A stretch of DNA of 64,000 bases from Arthrobacter sp. Hiyo4 (GTDB taxonomy: Bacteria; Actinomycetota; Actinomycetes; Actinomycetales; Micrococcaceae): assembly GCA_002370555.1 (NCBI GenBank), contig AP014718.1, positions 186,001 through 250,000 of the forward strand, given 5' to 3'. This document shows positions 18,723 to 28,457 of this stretch, piece by piece (positions within the stretch are counted from its first letter, which is position 1; every line of letters starts with the position of its first letter). Made by a program: the position numbers and the translations under genes. The notes below the pieces were generated by a model. That model did no database searches, was not told the DNA's origin, and saw only the letters and a program-made list of their open reading frames with translations.

Positions 18723-19753
18723 ACGTGTGGAAGCAGGACATTGCAGCCAAGAACACCGCTGTGGAACCGGCGCCCCACCCGTGGCACCGCCTCGTGGCAC
18801 TGGGCGATTCCTTTACCGAGGGGATCGGGGATCCCGAGCCGCGCAGCGAGGGTGGTTTTCGCGGCTGGGCGGACCGTGTGGCCGAGGAGCTCAGTGCGAA
18901 CCAGCCTGATTTCGCCTACGCCAACCTTGCCGTCCGGGGCCTGCTGGTACAGCAGATCCTCGACCACCAGCTTGCCGCGGCGGTCGCCCTGAAACCTGAC
19001 CTGGTCACGCTCTCCGCCGGAGGCAACGACATTGTTTTCCGGCGCAGCGATCCTGATCGGCTCGCAGAAAAAATCGACGACGGTGTGGCACAACTGGCAA
19101 GGTCCGGCGCCACCGTGGTCCTCTTTGCCGGGCCGGACTGGGGTGCGACGCCGGTCTTCAGCCAGATCCGCGGCAAAGTGGCCATCTTCAATGAGAACCT
19201 CCACGCGGTGGCGGCCCGCCATGACGCGGTCATGGTTGACCTGTGGTTCCTGCGCGAACTGTCGAACCCGGGCATGTGGGATCCGGACCGGCTGCACTTC
19301 TCACCACTGGGGCACCACACCATCGCCGCGGCCGTGCTGAAGGCTCTAGGTGTCCCGCACACGCTGGAGCCCCTGACGCCGAAGCCGCCGCTGCCCCGCA
19401 GCTGGAAGGAAGCCAGGACCGAGGACCTCATCTGGGCACGGGAATACCTGGTTCCGTGGGTGATCCGGCAACTGAAGCACCCCGCAGCAGGGGAGCTGAC
19501 CGCCAAGCGTCCCGAGCCGCGGCCGGTCTTCGGCATCGGAACCCGCCCGGACCTTTCATCGGCGGTCACGCGGCCTGACGCAACAGTCCGGGGCGGCAGC
19601 CGGACCCAGGTGCGGACGGGTCAGCGCTTCTTATGCGCGCGTTTCGCTGCTGCGTTGACGGCTGCCTTAACGGCCGGAGGCAGGCCCGGCTGCTCGGCTT
19701 CCGGTTCAGCCACCGAGCCGCGGACCTTCGCGATGGCTTTCATGCCATGGTAA
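18719..19753 (+). CDS. SGNH/GDSL hydrolase
   Basis: Serine ester hydrolase, probably a lipase or acyl esterase, without a signal peptide. Block I VALGDSFTEGIGDP holds the nucleophile Ser at about residue 35. Block III LSAGGNDIVFRR holds Gly-Asn, and block V WDPDRLHFSPLGHH holds Asp and His. The catalytic core ends near residue 220 with a C-terminal RTEDLIWAREYLVPWVIRQL typical of the actinobacterial branch. The frame runs 133 bases past the convergent uracil permease stop at 19621, so a lost stop near 19570 through an indel is likely. GTG start at 18719 is possible; ATG 18720 is out of frame. Confidence 0.85.
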   Translation: MNVWKQDIAAKNTAVEPAPHPWHRLVALGDSFTEGIGDPEPRSEGGFRGWADRVAEELSANQPDFAYANLAVRGLLVQQILDHQLAAAVALKPDLVTLSAGGNDIVFRRSDPDRLAEKIDDGVAQLARSGATVVLFAGPDWGATPVFSQIRGKVAIFNENLHAVAARHDAVMVDLWFLRELSNPGMWDPDRLHFSPLGHHTIAAAVLKALGVPHTLEPLTPKPPLPRSWKEARTEDLIWAREYLVPWVIRQLKHPAAGELTAKRPEPRPVFGIGTRPDLSSAVTRPDATVRGGSRTQVRTGQRFLCARFAAALTAALTAGGRPGCSASGSATEPRTFAMAFMPW

Positions 19754-20972
19754 ATCACCAGGGCGGCGGCCGAGCCGAGGGCGATGCCCGTGAACGTCAG
19801 TTCCCCGATGGTCCACGTGTAGTCGGCAATGCCGATGATCAGGGCGACGGCGGCGGTGGTCAGGTTCACGGGGTTGGAGAAGTTCACCTTGTTCTGCACC
19901 CAGATCTTGACGCCCAGAATGCCGATCATGCCGTAGAGCATGGTGGCCGCTCCGCCCAGCACGCCCGGCGGGACCGTGGCTATGAGTTCGCCGAATTTCG
20001 GCGAGAAGCTCAGCACAATGGCGAAGACGCCGGCAACCCAGTACGCCGCCGTCGAATACACCTTGGTGGCTGCCATGACTCCGATGTTCTCCGCGTACGT
20101 GGTGGTGCCGGAGCCGCCGCCGATGCCGGCGAGGACAGTGGCGGCACCGTCGGCCATCAGCGCGCGGCCGGAGACGCCGTCAAGGTTCTGGCCGGTCATG
20201 GCCGCCACGGACTTCACGTGCCCGATGTTTTCGGCCACGAGGACCAGTACCACGGGGACAAAGAGGCCAAGCACGCCCACGTGGAACTCGGGGTCTGGAA
20301 GTGCGGGAGGCCGATCCAGGCGGCGGCTTCCATTTTTTCGTAGCTCACTTCGCCGCGCAGCATGGCCACGAGGTAGCCCACCACCACGCCCACGAGGATG
20401 CTGAGCCGGCCGACGATTCCGCGGAAAAGAACGCTGACCAGGATGATGGTGGCCAGCGTGATGACGGCGGTGACGGGGGCGGCGTCGAAGTTCATTTTCG
20501 CCGCGGGGGCCAGGTTCAGGCCGATTAGTGCCACGATGGCGCCGGTAACGATGGGCGGCATCAGCCGGTTGATCCAGCCCGCGCCGAACTTTTGCACGAT
20601 CGCGCCGATCAGGGCGAGTGCGACGCCGGCGAGCACCACTCCGCCCAGCGCGCCGGGCACGCCGAACTGCTGCTGGGACGCCATGATGGGTGCGATGAAC
20701 GCGAAGCTGGAGCCGAGATAGCTGGGAACGCGCCCCTTGGTGATCACCAGGAACAGCAGCGTGCCGATGCCGGAGAAGAAGAGGGTGGTGGCCGGCGGCA
20801 TCCCGGTGATGATGGGCACCAGGAAGGTGGCTCCGAACATGGCCACGACGTGTTGCATGCCCACCCCGATGGTCAAGGGCCAGGCCAGCCGCTCATCCGG
20901 AGCAACCACATGGCCGGGCTTAATCGAGTTGCCGGTGCCGTGGAGCTTCCATTTCATTCCGAGCATGCTCAT
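19621..20972 (-). CDS. uraA: Uracil permease (NCS2 family), one frameshift
   Basis: Proton-coupled uracil importer of about 449 residues with roughly 14 helices. The opening LAWPLTIGVGMQHVVAMFG is typical, and the NCS2 signature GGSGTTTYAENIGV (second half) carries the substrate-binding block. VLVAENIGHVKSV precedes it. A missing base near 20285 splits the protein in the middle. Start ATG 20972 follows AAAGGCCCGACC. Divergent from the RutE-like reductase at 21158, about 185 bases away, which links both to pyrimidine use. Confidence 0.92.
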
Positions 20973-21157
20973 GGTCGGGCCTTTCAAGGGGGTTGCCGCT
21001 GGGCTGGGATCTTCCGGTGCAACAATACCGCGCGCCTCCGCTGTGGTGAACGTCACGTGCGGGTCGGGAAGAGGACGGGCGTGCTTGAAGTTACAACTAT
21101 GGAAAGCAGACCGCCAGCCCATCAGGTGCGATGAGCGGGCCCAGCGAAAGGTACGCC

Positions 21158-21763
21158 ATGACTATTGCCCACGAAGAAGCGGTTATTGATTCGGCCGCCG
21201 TCGACGCCATTTTTGCCGAGGCCCGCACGGCCAACTCGTTCACCGGTGAGGTGACCGAGGACCAGGCGCGCGCGATCTATGAGCTCACGAAGTTCGGCCC
21301 CACGGCTTTCAACTCCCAGCCCCTCCGCGTGACCTACGTCCGATCCGACGAAGCCCGCGCCACACTCGTTGACACCCTGGCCAACGGCAACAAGGCCAAG
21401 ACCGCGTCCGCGCCGCTGGTTGCCATCCTCAGTTACGACACCGCTTGGGCCGAGCAGTGGGACAACTTCCTCCCCGAGTACAAAGCTCCGAAGGCCATGT
21501 ACGACGCCGCCCCGGACTTGGCTGCGTCCACCGGCAACAACAACGCGCATCTGCAGGCCGGCTACTTCATCCTGGCCGTCCGGTCCCTCGGCCTCGCAGC
21601 CGGCCCGATGACCGGAGCCGACTTCGGCGCCATCGACGCCGCGTTCTTCCCGGCCGGCGACCAGAAGAGCTTCCTGGTGGTCAACATTGGCCAGGCCGGC
21701 GCAGACGCCTGGGGCGCAGCGAAGCCCAAGTTCAGCTACGAGGACGTTGTCCGCACCGTCTAA
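21158..21763 (+). CDS. Malonic semialdehyde reductase, RutE/HadB-type nitroreductase
   Basis: Flavin-dependent reductase of 201 residues. In the Rut pathway it converts the malonic semialdehyde made from uracil to 3-hydroxypropionate. YELTKFGPTAFNSQPLRVTYV holds FMN contacts, NAHLQAGYFILAVRSLGLAAGPMTGAD is the conserved helix and loop, and the end is the usual VRTV. ATG 21158 follows GAAAGGTACGCC. No other rut genes are seen, so a general role is possible. Intact frame. Confidence 0.88.
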   Translation: MTIAHEEAVIDSAAVDAIFAEARTANSFTGEVTEDQARAIYELTKFGPTAFNSQPLRVTYVRSDEARATLVDTLANGNKAKTASAPLVAILSYDTAWAEQWDNFLPEYKAPKAMYDAAPDLAASTGNNNAHLQAGYFILAVRSLGLAAGPMTGADFGAIDAAFFPAGDQKSFLVVNIGQAGADAWGAAKPKFSYEDVVRTV

Positions 21764-21865
21764 CGCTCTCTCACTAGATGCGGCTTTAACACGGATGCTC
21801 TCTCACTTTCTTGAGGAAAGTGAGAGAGCATCCGTCAGTTAAGCCCGTTATGTGAGAGAGCGTTG
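21762..21865. terminator. Nested inverted repeat between convergent genes (bidirectional terminator)
   Basis: An inner perfect 20-base stem (21791-21810 with 21816-21835) has a 5-base loop. It is nested inside an outer pair: AACGCTCTCTCAC at 21762-21774 with GTGAGAGAGCGTT at 21853-21865, plus GGCTTTAAC facing GTTAAGCC. The motif CTCTCTCAC occurs in both layers. It lies exactly between the ends of the reductase and phosphoglucomutase, so it probably terminates both. No T run follows. Confidence 0.8.
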
Positions 21866-21879
21866 GGCGTGTTGGGTAG

Positions 21880-23538
21880 GTCAGGCGATGACGCCGTCCA
21901 CCAGCGCCTTGGCTTCTGCCTGGACCTGCTTAAGGTGCTCCTCGCCCTTGAAGGACTCGGCGTAGATCTTGTAGACGTCCTCGGTCCCGGACGGGCGCGC
22001 GGCGAACCAGGCGTTCTCCGTGACCACCTTGAGCCCGCCGATCGACGCGCCGTTGCCGGGTGCCTCGGTCAGCTTGGCGGTGATGGTTTCGCCGGCCAGT
22101 TCCGTTGCCGTGACGTCCGACGGCGAGAGCTTGCCGAGTGCCGCCTTCTGCTCCCGTGTGGCTGCTGCATCAATGCGCGCGTAGACGGGGCGCCGAACTG
22201 GTCGGTCAGGCCCTTGTACAGCTGGGACGGGGACTTGCCCGTAACCGCGGTGATCTCCGAGGCCAGCAGCGCCAGCAGGATGCCGTCCTTGTCGGTGGTC
22301 CAGACACTGCCGTCCAGCTTATTAAAGGAAGCGCCGGCAGACTCCTCGCCGCCGAACGCGCCTTCGCCGGACAGCAGGCCGGGCACAAACCACTTGAAGC
22401 CCACGGGGACCTCAACCAGTTTGCGGCCCAGGCTTTCCGCCACCCGGTCGATGATCGAGGACGAAACCAGGGTCTTGCCCACCACCGAGCCGGGGTTCCA
22501 GCCGCTGCGGTTGCGGTAGAGGTAATCGATGGCGACGGCGAGGTAATGGTTCGGGTTCATCAGGCCACCGTCCGGGGTCACGATGCCGTGGCGGTCGGCG
22601 TCGGCGTCGTTGCCGGTGGCGACGTCGAACGCGGCTGAACTGCCGCCGTCGGACATCCTGTTGATCAGGGAAGCCATGGCGAACGGTGAGGAGCAGTCCA
22701 TCCGGATCTTCTCGTCCCAGTCCAGAGTCATGAACGCCCACTGCGGATCCACGGTGGGGTTCACCACGGTCAGGTCCAGGTGGTGGCGCTCGCCGATCTC
22801 GCCCCAGTAATCCACGGCGGCACCGCCCATGGGGTCGGCGCCGATGCGTACGCCGGCCTCGCGGATGGCGTCCAGGTTCAACACGGACGGGAGGTCGTCA
22901 ACGTAGCTGCTGAGGAAGTCGAACTTGCCGGTGCTGTCCGCGGCCAGGGCGTCGGAAACGGGGATGCGCTTCACGCCCCGCAGGTCGTTTTCGAGGAGTT
23001 CGTTGGCACGGTTGGCGATCCAGCCCGTGGCGTCGGAATCGGCCGGGCCGCCGTGCGGAGGGTTGTATTTGAAGCCGCCGTCTCCGGGTGGGTTGTGGCT
23101 GGGCGTGACCACAATGCCGTCCGCTTCCGGGGTGCCGGGCTGGCGGTTGTTGTTGTGTGTGAGGATGGCGTGGCTCAGTGCCGGTGTGGGGGTGTAGCCG
23201 TGCCGCGCGTCGATCAGCACGTGCACGCCGTTGGCTGCGAGAACCTCCAGAGCCGAGTTCTGCGCCGGCTCGCTGAGGGCGTGGGTGTCCTTCGCCAGGA
23301 AAAGCGGGCCGGTGATGCCCTGCCCGGCGCGGTATTCCACGATTGCCTGCGTGATCGCCACGATATGTTTTTCGTTGAACGACGCCTTGAGGCTCGAGCC
23401 GCGGTGCCCGGAAGTGCCGAACGCCACGCGCTGGCCGGGATCACTTAGATCCGGCGTGATGTCGTAATACGCGTCGAGGAGCGCAGTGATGTCAACAAGG
23501 TCCTGGGGTTGGGCAACTGTGCCCGCGCGGCTAGCCAT
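21880..23538 (-). CDS. pgm: Phosphoglucomutase (alpha-D-glucose phosphate-specific), one frameshift
   Basis: Interconverts glucose 1- and 6-phosphate. About 552 residues when repaired. [17 protein letters not shown] is the N-terminal sugar-binding loop; [22 protein letters not shown] carries the catalytic phosphoserine; [17 protein letters not shown] is the metal-binding loop; EESAGASF is the sugar-binding loop; [14 protein letters not shown] is the phosphate-binding site near the end. A missing base near 22187 breaks the last domain. ATG 23538 opens [14 protein letters not shown]. Tail end abuts the nested hairpin. Confidence 0.94.
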
Positions 23539-23721
23539 GGCACCAGCATGCCAGACGTGGGCTGGAGTCAAAACGCGCGGTCCATAATCCGGTCCCTATG
23601 ACGCGGAAAAGTCCCCGCCGGATGCTTGGCACCAAGTAGTTAAAGCGAGTACTGGGCCCAAAAGTACCTATATACCGGCTCCCCGCGGCGCTGCTACGTT
23701 CGGAAAAACTCAGGAAGGAAT

Positions 23722-23751
23722 GCCCGACGGCGGGGAGTGCCGCCGTCGGGC
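23722..23751. repeat. Perfect inverted repeat in the pgm-NERD intergenic region
   Basis: Arms GCCCGACGGCGG and CCGCCGTCGGGC with a 6-base loop form a 12-base stem. It lies between two divergent genes, so it is not a normal terminator position; a regulatory hairpin or remnant is possible. Confidence 0.7.
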
Positions 23752-23752
23752 T

Positions 23753-23795
23753 CTGCAGTAAGTGTCCGGCACTGCAGTAAGTCGCACACTGCAGT
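23753..23795. repeat. Three direct repeats of CTGCAGT
   Basis: CTGCAGT occurs at 23753, 23772 and 23789, each in the wider frame CACTGCAGTAAGT with small changes. Spacing is 19 and 17 bases. The last copy ends 32 bases upstream of the NERD start. This could be an iterated protein-binding site. Confidence 0.55.
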
Positions 23796-23827
23796 GAGTT
23801 GGCATGCGGGAGCCAGGGGGGTAGGTC

Positions 23828-24728
23828 ATGGGGGCAGGAGACGGCGCGGCGGAGCAGGCGAGGCTGGCTGCAGAACGCGTGCAGCGGCTGAAGCGCCAAC
23901 TCGATCAGGCCGAACGGGCCACGAAGCCGTGGGACGCCGGTGCTGTGGACGAGCGGATCGTGGCGGACAGGTTGAGCCTGCTCCTTCCGCACGGCTGGTA
24001 CCTGCTGAACGACGTCCACTGGCCGGGCGGCCCAAAGCCATCCTTGACCATGTGCTGGTGGGTCCCGGCGGGGTGGTGGTGGTCGATGCCAAGAACTGGA
24101 CCGGCGAGGTCAGTGTCGCCGCTGGTGTCCTGTGGCAGGGCCGGTTTGCCAGGACGCAGTCGGTTGACGGGGCATTGGCGCAGTGCGCCGCCGTCGCGTC
24201 CGTGCTGGCGCCGCCCTACCGGCGGTTCGTCCGCCCGTTGATCTGCCTCACCGGGCAGCCGGATCTTTTCGGCATCACCAATTCAGACGTCGCCGTGGCA
24301 GGGGCGGACCGCGTTGTTGCTGCCGTTCTGGCGCTGCCCCCGGTGCTGGACCAGCAGACGGTGGTGGGCCTGTACGCGCACCTCGGCGAGCAGCTCACGC
24401 AGGAATCCGCGGCGGAAAGTCCTGCGGTGAACTCGCTGACCGTGAAGCCGATGACGGTGAAGTCACCGACCGTAGGGCCGGCGGGCGGAGGGCCGCCGGT
24501 GGCTGGGCCGCCGCGGTCCGGGCAGGCAGGGGGCGGGCGGGCCCGGCAGCCCCCTATGGTACCCGCCGTGGGCCGCGTAGTGGGGCGGGCAGCGGAGGCT
24601 CGGGACGCGCCAGGAAGTCGAAGGCGCAGCACGACGCGGCGAATGGAATGACCCGGGTGATGTTCCTGGCTGCCTTTGTGGTTTTTGCTGTCTACGTGCT
24701 GCCGTATTGGGGCGGTAGGAGTGGATGA
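23828..24728 (+). CDS. NERD-domain protein with a C-terminal membrane anchor, two frameshifts
   Basis: The nuclease-related domain is seen in PKAILDHVLVGPGGVVVVDAKNWTGEV (conserved Asp and Lys of the nuclease-like fold), after an N-terminal coiled coil with GAVDERIVADRLSLLLPHGW. The C-terminal part is rich in Pro, Ser and Thr, and after a second frame change ends in MFLAAFVVFAVYVLPYWGG, one membrane helix. Frame changes are near 24030 and 24605. ATG 23828 follows GGGAGGTAGGTC. NERD proteins are suspected DNA processors; the role is not known. Confidence 0.75.
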
Positions 24729-24796
24729 GGGCGGCTGTAGGCCTGTAATGCGGGCGGCGGTAGGCTGGGAAGCGGAGACTTCGAATGGGGAAAATC

Positions 24797-25372
24797 ATGA
24801 CTGACCAGCCAACTCCGCGCCCTGATCCGCAAGGGTCCGGTGCGGGAAAAGGCGATCCGCCGGCAGGCTACGAGCCACCGCAGTTTGTGCCACCGCAGGG
24901 CCCAAGCATTCCGCTGCCGGCGTATGACCAGAACCCGTACGGCCAGAATCAGTTTGGCCAAGACCGGTACAGCCAGAACCAGTACGGCCAGCCTGGCCAG
25001 TACAACCAGCCCGGCGCCTACAGCCAGCCTGGCGATCCGTACGGCGCGACATATGGCCAGCCCGCAAGCCCCTATGGCCAGCCGGCGTACGGGCAGCCCG
25101 CCTACTACGGCATGCCGGCCGAGCAGCCAAAGGGCCTGAGCATCGCCAGCATGGTCCTCGGGATTTCCTCGGTCATCCTTGGCTGGTTCATGATTCCGCA
25201 GATCGCCGCAATCATCACCGGCCATCTGGCCCTCCGCCGGGAACCCTCCGGCAAGGGCATGTCCATCGCCGGGCTGGTCCTGGGCTACCTTTGCCTGCTG
25301 GGTTATGGCGCTTTCTGGTTGTTCGTCATCATTGGACTGGCCATGTACCGTTCGTCCGGGTACTCATACTGA
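24797..25372 (+). CDS. DUF4190-type membrane protein with a Gln/Tyr-rich N-terminus
   Basis: 191 residues. The first 115 are a low-complexity, Pro-Gly-Gln-Tyr-rich tail with a repeated Y-G-Q-P pattern, followed by two hydrophobic hairpins SIASMVLGISSVILGWFMIPQ and SIAGLVLGYLCLLGYGAFWL. The latter two are the DUF4190 layout with G-L-S-I-A in each half. ATG 24797 has GGGGAAAATC upstream. Membrane scaffold or cell-wall role possible; unknown. Confidence 0.82.
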   Translation: MTDQPTPRPDPQGSGAGKGDPPAGYEPPQFVPPQGPSIPLPAYDQNPYGQNQFGQDRYSQNQYGQPGQYNQPGAYSQPGDPYGATYGQPASPYGQPAYGQPAYYGMPAEQPKGLSIASMVLGISSVILGWFMIPQIAAIITGHLALRREPSGKGMSIAGLVLGYLCLLGYGAFWLFVIIGLAMYRSSGYSY

Positions 25373-25421
25373 GCCAGCCGGGGAGGTAACACACCCGGCT
25401 GGCCGCCGGCGTCCTGACGGA

Positions 25422-25725
25422 TCAGCGGAGCAGTTCCACGTCCGAGACCAGTTCAATGTGGGCCAACATGGCCGCGGCTGCACCAGTGGGGTCCTGCGTC
25501 GCCCCTCCGATTTTGGCGGCCATGACCTCCAGGGCCGCGTCGATGGCCGCCAGGTCCTCCTCAGTGCGCCGTTCCGCGGCCAGTGCGGCCAGTTTAACCT
25601 CAAGGGTGCTGCGCGCCTCCACGATTTCGGGCAGCCGGCTCTGGTGTTCACGCAGCCCCTGATCACTGATGCCACGCTGGGCCGCCGGGCCAGGACGGCG
25701 CCGGTACCGTGCTGCCGTCTTCTCC
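25422..25725 (-). pseudogene. GntR/FadR-type regulator remnant
   Basis: Reverse-strand fragment. RRQHGTGAVLARRPSVASVI resembles the wing of a GntR winged helix, and LPEIVEARSTLEVKLAALAA with RRTEEDLAAIDAAL is the start of the FCD effector domain. One frame change lies between. The N-terminal helix-turn-helix is missing, and the FCD domain stops after about 70 residues (LVSDVELLR), well short. So both ends are lost. It abuts the carboxyltransferase remnant on the other strand at 25730. Confidence 0.6.
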
Positions 25726-25730
25726 ACATG

Positions 25731-26146
25731 GGCCTCACCACGTCGTCGACCTGATCGGGCTGGAGTCGCCGTCGGTCTCGGTGCTGCTGGGGCAGGGCGC
25801 CGGCGGCGGCGCGCTGGCGCTGCTCCCGGCGGACCGGACCATCGCCGCCCAGCACAGCTGGCTGTCGCCGCTGCCGCCCGAGGGGGCCAGCGCGCGATTG
25901 TGCACCGCACCACGGATTTTGCGGCGCAGTTGGCCGACGCCCAAGGCGTCAATGTGGCCGCGCTTTACACCAACGGCCTGGTGGACCACATCGTGGATGA
26001 ACGGGACGACGCGTCACTGGAGCCCAGGGAGTTCTGCGCCCGGATGGCCCGGGCCATCGAATACGAGCTGGGGTCCCTGGCTGGTGTTCCGGTTTCTGAG
26101 CTGTTGGCGGCACGGTCCAGGGAAGTTCCGGGAGCTCGGCGGGTAG
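25731..26146 (+). pseudogene. Acetyl-CoA carboxylase carboxyltransferase, C-terminal remnant
   Basis: The fragment carries the final third of an AccDA-type carboxyltransferase: VSVLLGQGAGGGALALLPAD (oxyanion glycine-rich loop), AAQHSWLSPLPPEGAS, HRTTDFAAQLADAQGV and NGLVDHIVDE. Frame changes lie near 25890 and 26115. The N-terminal two thirds is gone: the sequence starts abruptly inside a strand at HVVDLIGLESP. The divergent GntR remnant next door is also cut at this point. Confidence 0.65.
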
Positions 26147-26168
26147 GCGCCCGCGTCCGGGCAGCAGA

Positions 26169-26188
26169 AAGGCCCCGTCAGGGGCCTT
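26169..26188. terminator. Rho-independent-like terminator
   Basis: AAGGCCCC GTCA GGGGCCTT forms an 8-base stem with a 4-base loop, followed by CCTTCC. It sits 22 bases after the carboxyltransferase remnant stop and could also serve the minus-strand small gene that ends at 26215. Confidence 0.7.
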
Positions 26189-26214
26189 CCTTCAGGTGGG
26201 ACTAACTCGCAAAT

Positions 26215-26418
26215 TCAGACTCTCGCGCGCCTGCGCTCAGCGGCCGGTTCCTGGGCTTGGTGGGTCTTCCGGCGACGCGGGAAGGCCCAGAAGCTAAAGT
26301 CCTGGGCCGTGTAATCCGGCTCCGGCCGGTCCGGCGGTGTTTCCTGGCGCGCTTCGGGTTTCCGGTCGGCTTCTCTCTTGTTACGCCACCCGAAATCCTC
26401 CATCGATGAATAGCACAT
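26215..26418 (-). CDS. Small protein of unknown function (67 residues)
   Basis: ATG 26418 is preceded by AGGAGGTCTGTG, a near-perfect ribosome-binding site, which makes this short gene convincing. It has charged ends around a short aromatic block (DYTAQDFSFWAFPRRR). No family recognised. Confidence 0.65.
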   Translation of the reverse strand: MCYSSMEDFGWRNKREADRKPEARQETPPDRPEPDYTAQDFSFWAFPRRRKTHQAQEPAAERRRARV

Positions 26419-26501
26419 CACAGACCTCCTCATAATGACTGCCCCTTAATCGTCCTCCGGATCGGCCCCGGAGTCGACACCCGAATCCGTTCAAACTGGC
26501 A

Positions 26502-27982
26502 TCAGAAGCCGAGCTGGGCAGCCACCTGGAGCAGGAGCGCCTCGGATCCCGCAGGCCCCACCAGCTGGATTCCCATCGGCAGTCCATGCGCCGGTTGCCC
26601 GCCGGTCCAGTGCACGGGAATCGTGATGGCCGGCAGGCCGCAGACATTCACCATGGAGGACCACGGGGCGAATTCGCACTGCCGGCGGTAGTCGCCGTCG
26701 GCGTCCCCGGGCCATTCTGCTGCCGGCCACGGTTCGTCGCCGTGCGTGGCGCCGGTAAACCAGCCCACGGGGCGCGGCGTCTGCGCCAGGGCCGGCATCA
26801 GCATCAGGTCCCAGCCGCCGTACTGCGTGATCGTGTCGCGTTCGAATTGCCGCAGGAACGCCAGGGATTCATTGAGTTTTGCGGCGCTGCGCTGCTGGGC
26901 CCGGCGTCTGAACGTGCGCGTCAGCGGGGCCAGAAGCGCTTCGCGGTGCGGACTGATCCGGGCGGTTCCGACGGCGGCGGTCCACGCGGTGGTGAAGGCG
27001 TCCGGGTATCGGTTGTCATAGCGGATGGCGGCTTCGCTGACGGCGTGCCCGGCATGCTCCAGCAATTCGGTGCCCGACTGCAGCGCGGCCAGGGCTTCGG
27101 GTTCGGGCGTGAACGGAAAGGTGGCAAACCAGGGGCTGTCCAGGGTCAGGCCTATGCGCAGCGGGCGCGGTTCGTGCGCCACGGCGTCGAGATAACTGCT
27201 GTCACGGGACGGCGCCAGGGCATCCATCAGCAGGGCCGAGTCGGCTGCGCTGCGGGCCAGGGCCCCGCTACGACCAGGCGGGCGGGGTCGCCTGAACTCT
27301 CGCCCGACGGCACCACGCCGCGGCCGGGTTTGAGTCCCACGAGGCCACAGGCGGCGGCCGGGATGCGGATGGAACCGCCGCCGTCGGTCCCGGGCGCGAA
27401 CGGAAGCAGGCCAGCGGCCACCGCGGCAGCGCTGCCTCCCGAGGAGCCGCCGGAACTCCGGCTCGGGGCATGGGGATTGCGCGACGGCGGTGCGATGCGG
27501 TTTTCGCTGTACGCGGTCAGTCCAAACTCCGGAACCTGCGTCTTGCCCAGTGAGACCACGCCAGCGGCCTTGAGGACTGCGGCGAGGGCGCCATCGGCGG
27601 GCGCCGGTTTGTGGTCAAGTGCAGCGCTTCCGTGGGTGGTCACCACGGCGGCGACGTCGGTCAGGTCCTTGAATGCCACCGGCATGCCGTGCAGAAGCGG
27701 CAGGCCGTTCGCGCTGCCTCCGGAGTCCCGCCCGGCGTAGTTTCCGAATTCTTTTCGGAGCCTGACGAAGCGGGCATCAGCGGCGGCTGCGTCGGCCATC
27801 GCCTGATCTGCCGTGACCGTGACAAAGGCGCCCAGCAACGAGTTCTGCGTTGCGATCCGGGCCAGGAAATGGGCTGTGGCCTCCCGTGCTGAAAGCTCTC
27901 CCGCGCGGAGCGTATCCCGGAGTTGGACGGCGCTCAGTTCGTGGATGTCAGCTGTGGAACCGGTGGGCTGCTCAGCGGGCAA
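26502..27982 (-). CDS. Amidase signature enzyme, one frameshift
   Basis: About 493 residues. The Ser-Ser-Lys triad is visible: FKDLTD with catalytic Lys, and the Gly-Ser loop SGGSSGGSAAAVAAG with both serines; DGGGSIRIPAAACGLVGLKP is the rest of the signature. A missing base near 27265 breaks the frame right after this region; the second half has FTGATHGDEPW and GLPAITIPVHW. Hydrolyses an amide, substrate unassigned. It is cytoplasmic and could be an aryl amidase or a 6-aminohexanoate-type enzyme; not a GatA, since no gatB or gatC lies nearby. Confidence 0.85.
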
Positions 27983-28093
27983 GGATCCTCCTACGGGTCT
28001 TCAACAGCGTAACTTGTCCATGGTTTCGGGAGCGGGACGATCGGCTGGCGCTAGGCTGGAAGGAGACCCGTGATTCTCCGAAAGAGGACTCCC

Positions 28094-28420
28094 ATGAGCG
28101 ATTTTGATACCGTGCCCGTTAACGACGTTCCAGCCGACGCCGTGATTCTGGATGTCCGCGAAGACTACGAATGGGTAGCCGGTCACGCTGAGGACGCTGT
28201 GCACATTCCCTTGGACCAGCTTCCGGCGCGCCTCGACGAATTGGACCCGGACCAGGACGTCTATGTCATCTGCCGCACCGGCGGACGGTCCTTCCGCGCC
28301 GCGCAATGGCTCACCGGACAGGGCTATACGGCCATCAACGTGGCCGGCGGAATGGACCAATGGCTCGAGTCCGGCAAGCCGCTCGTCTCCGATAACGGTC
28401 TCAAGCCCCTCATTCTGTAG
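28094..28420 (+). CDS. Single-domain rhodanese-like protein
   Basis: 108 residues. ILDVREDYEWVAGHAEDAVHI and the active-site loop CRTGGRS with the persulfide-forming Cys are present. Transfers sulfur from donors to thiol acceptors. ATG 28094. It is 37 bases upstream of pheA, so perhaps co-transcribed. Third rhodanese domain in the window, but unlike the two fused ones, its loop is of the single-domain GlpE/PspE kind. Confidence 0.88.
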   Translation: MSDFDTVPVNDVPADAVILDVREDYEWVAGHAEDAVHIPLDQLPARLDELDPDQDVYVICRTGGRSFRAAQWLTGQGYTAINVAGGMDQWLESGKPLVSDNGLKPLIL

Positions 28421-28457
28421 TTCACCCGAATCTGTGTCCATCACCCAAGAGGAATCC

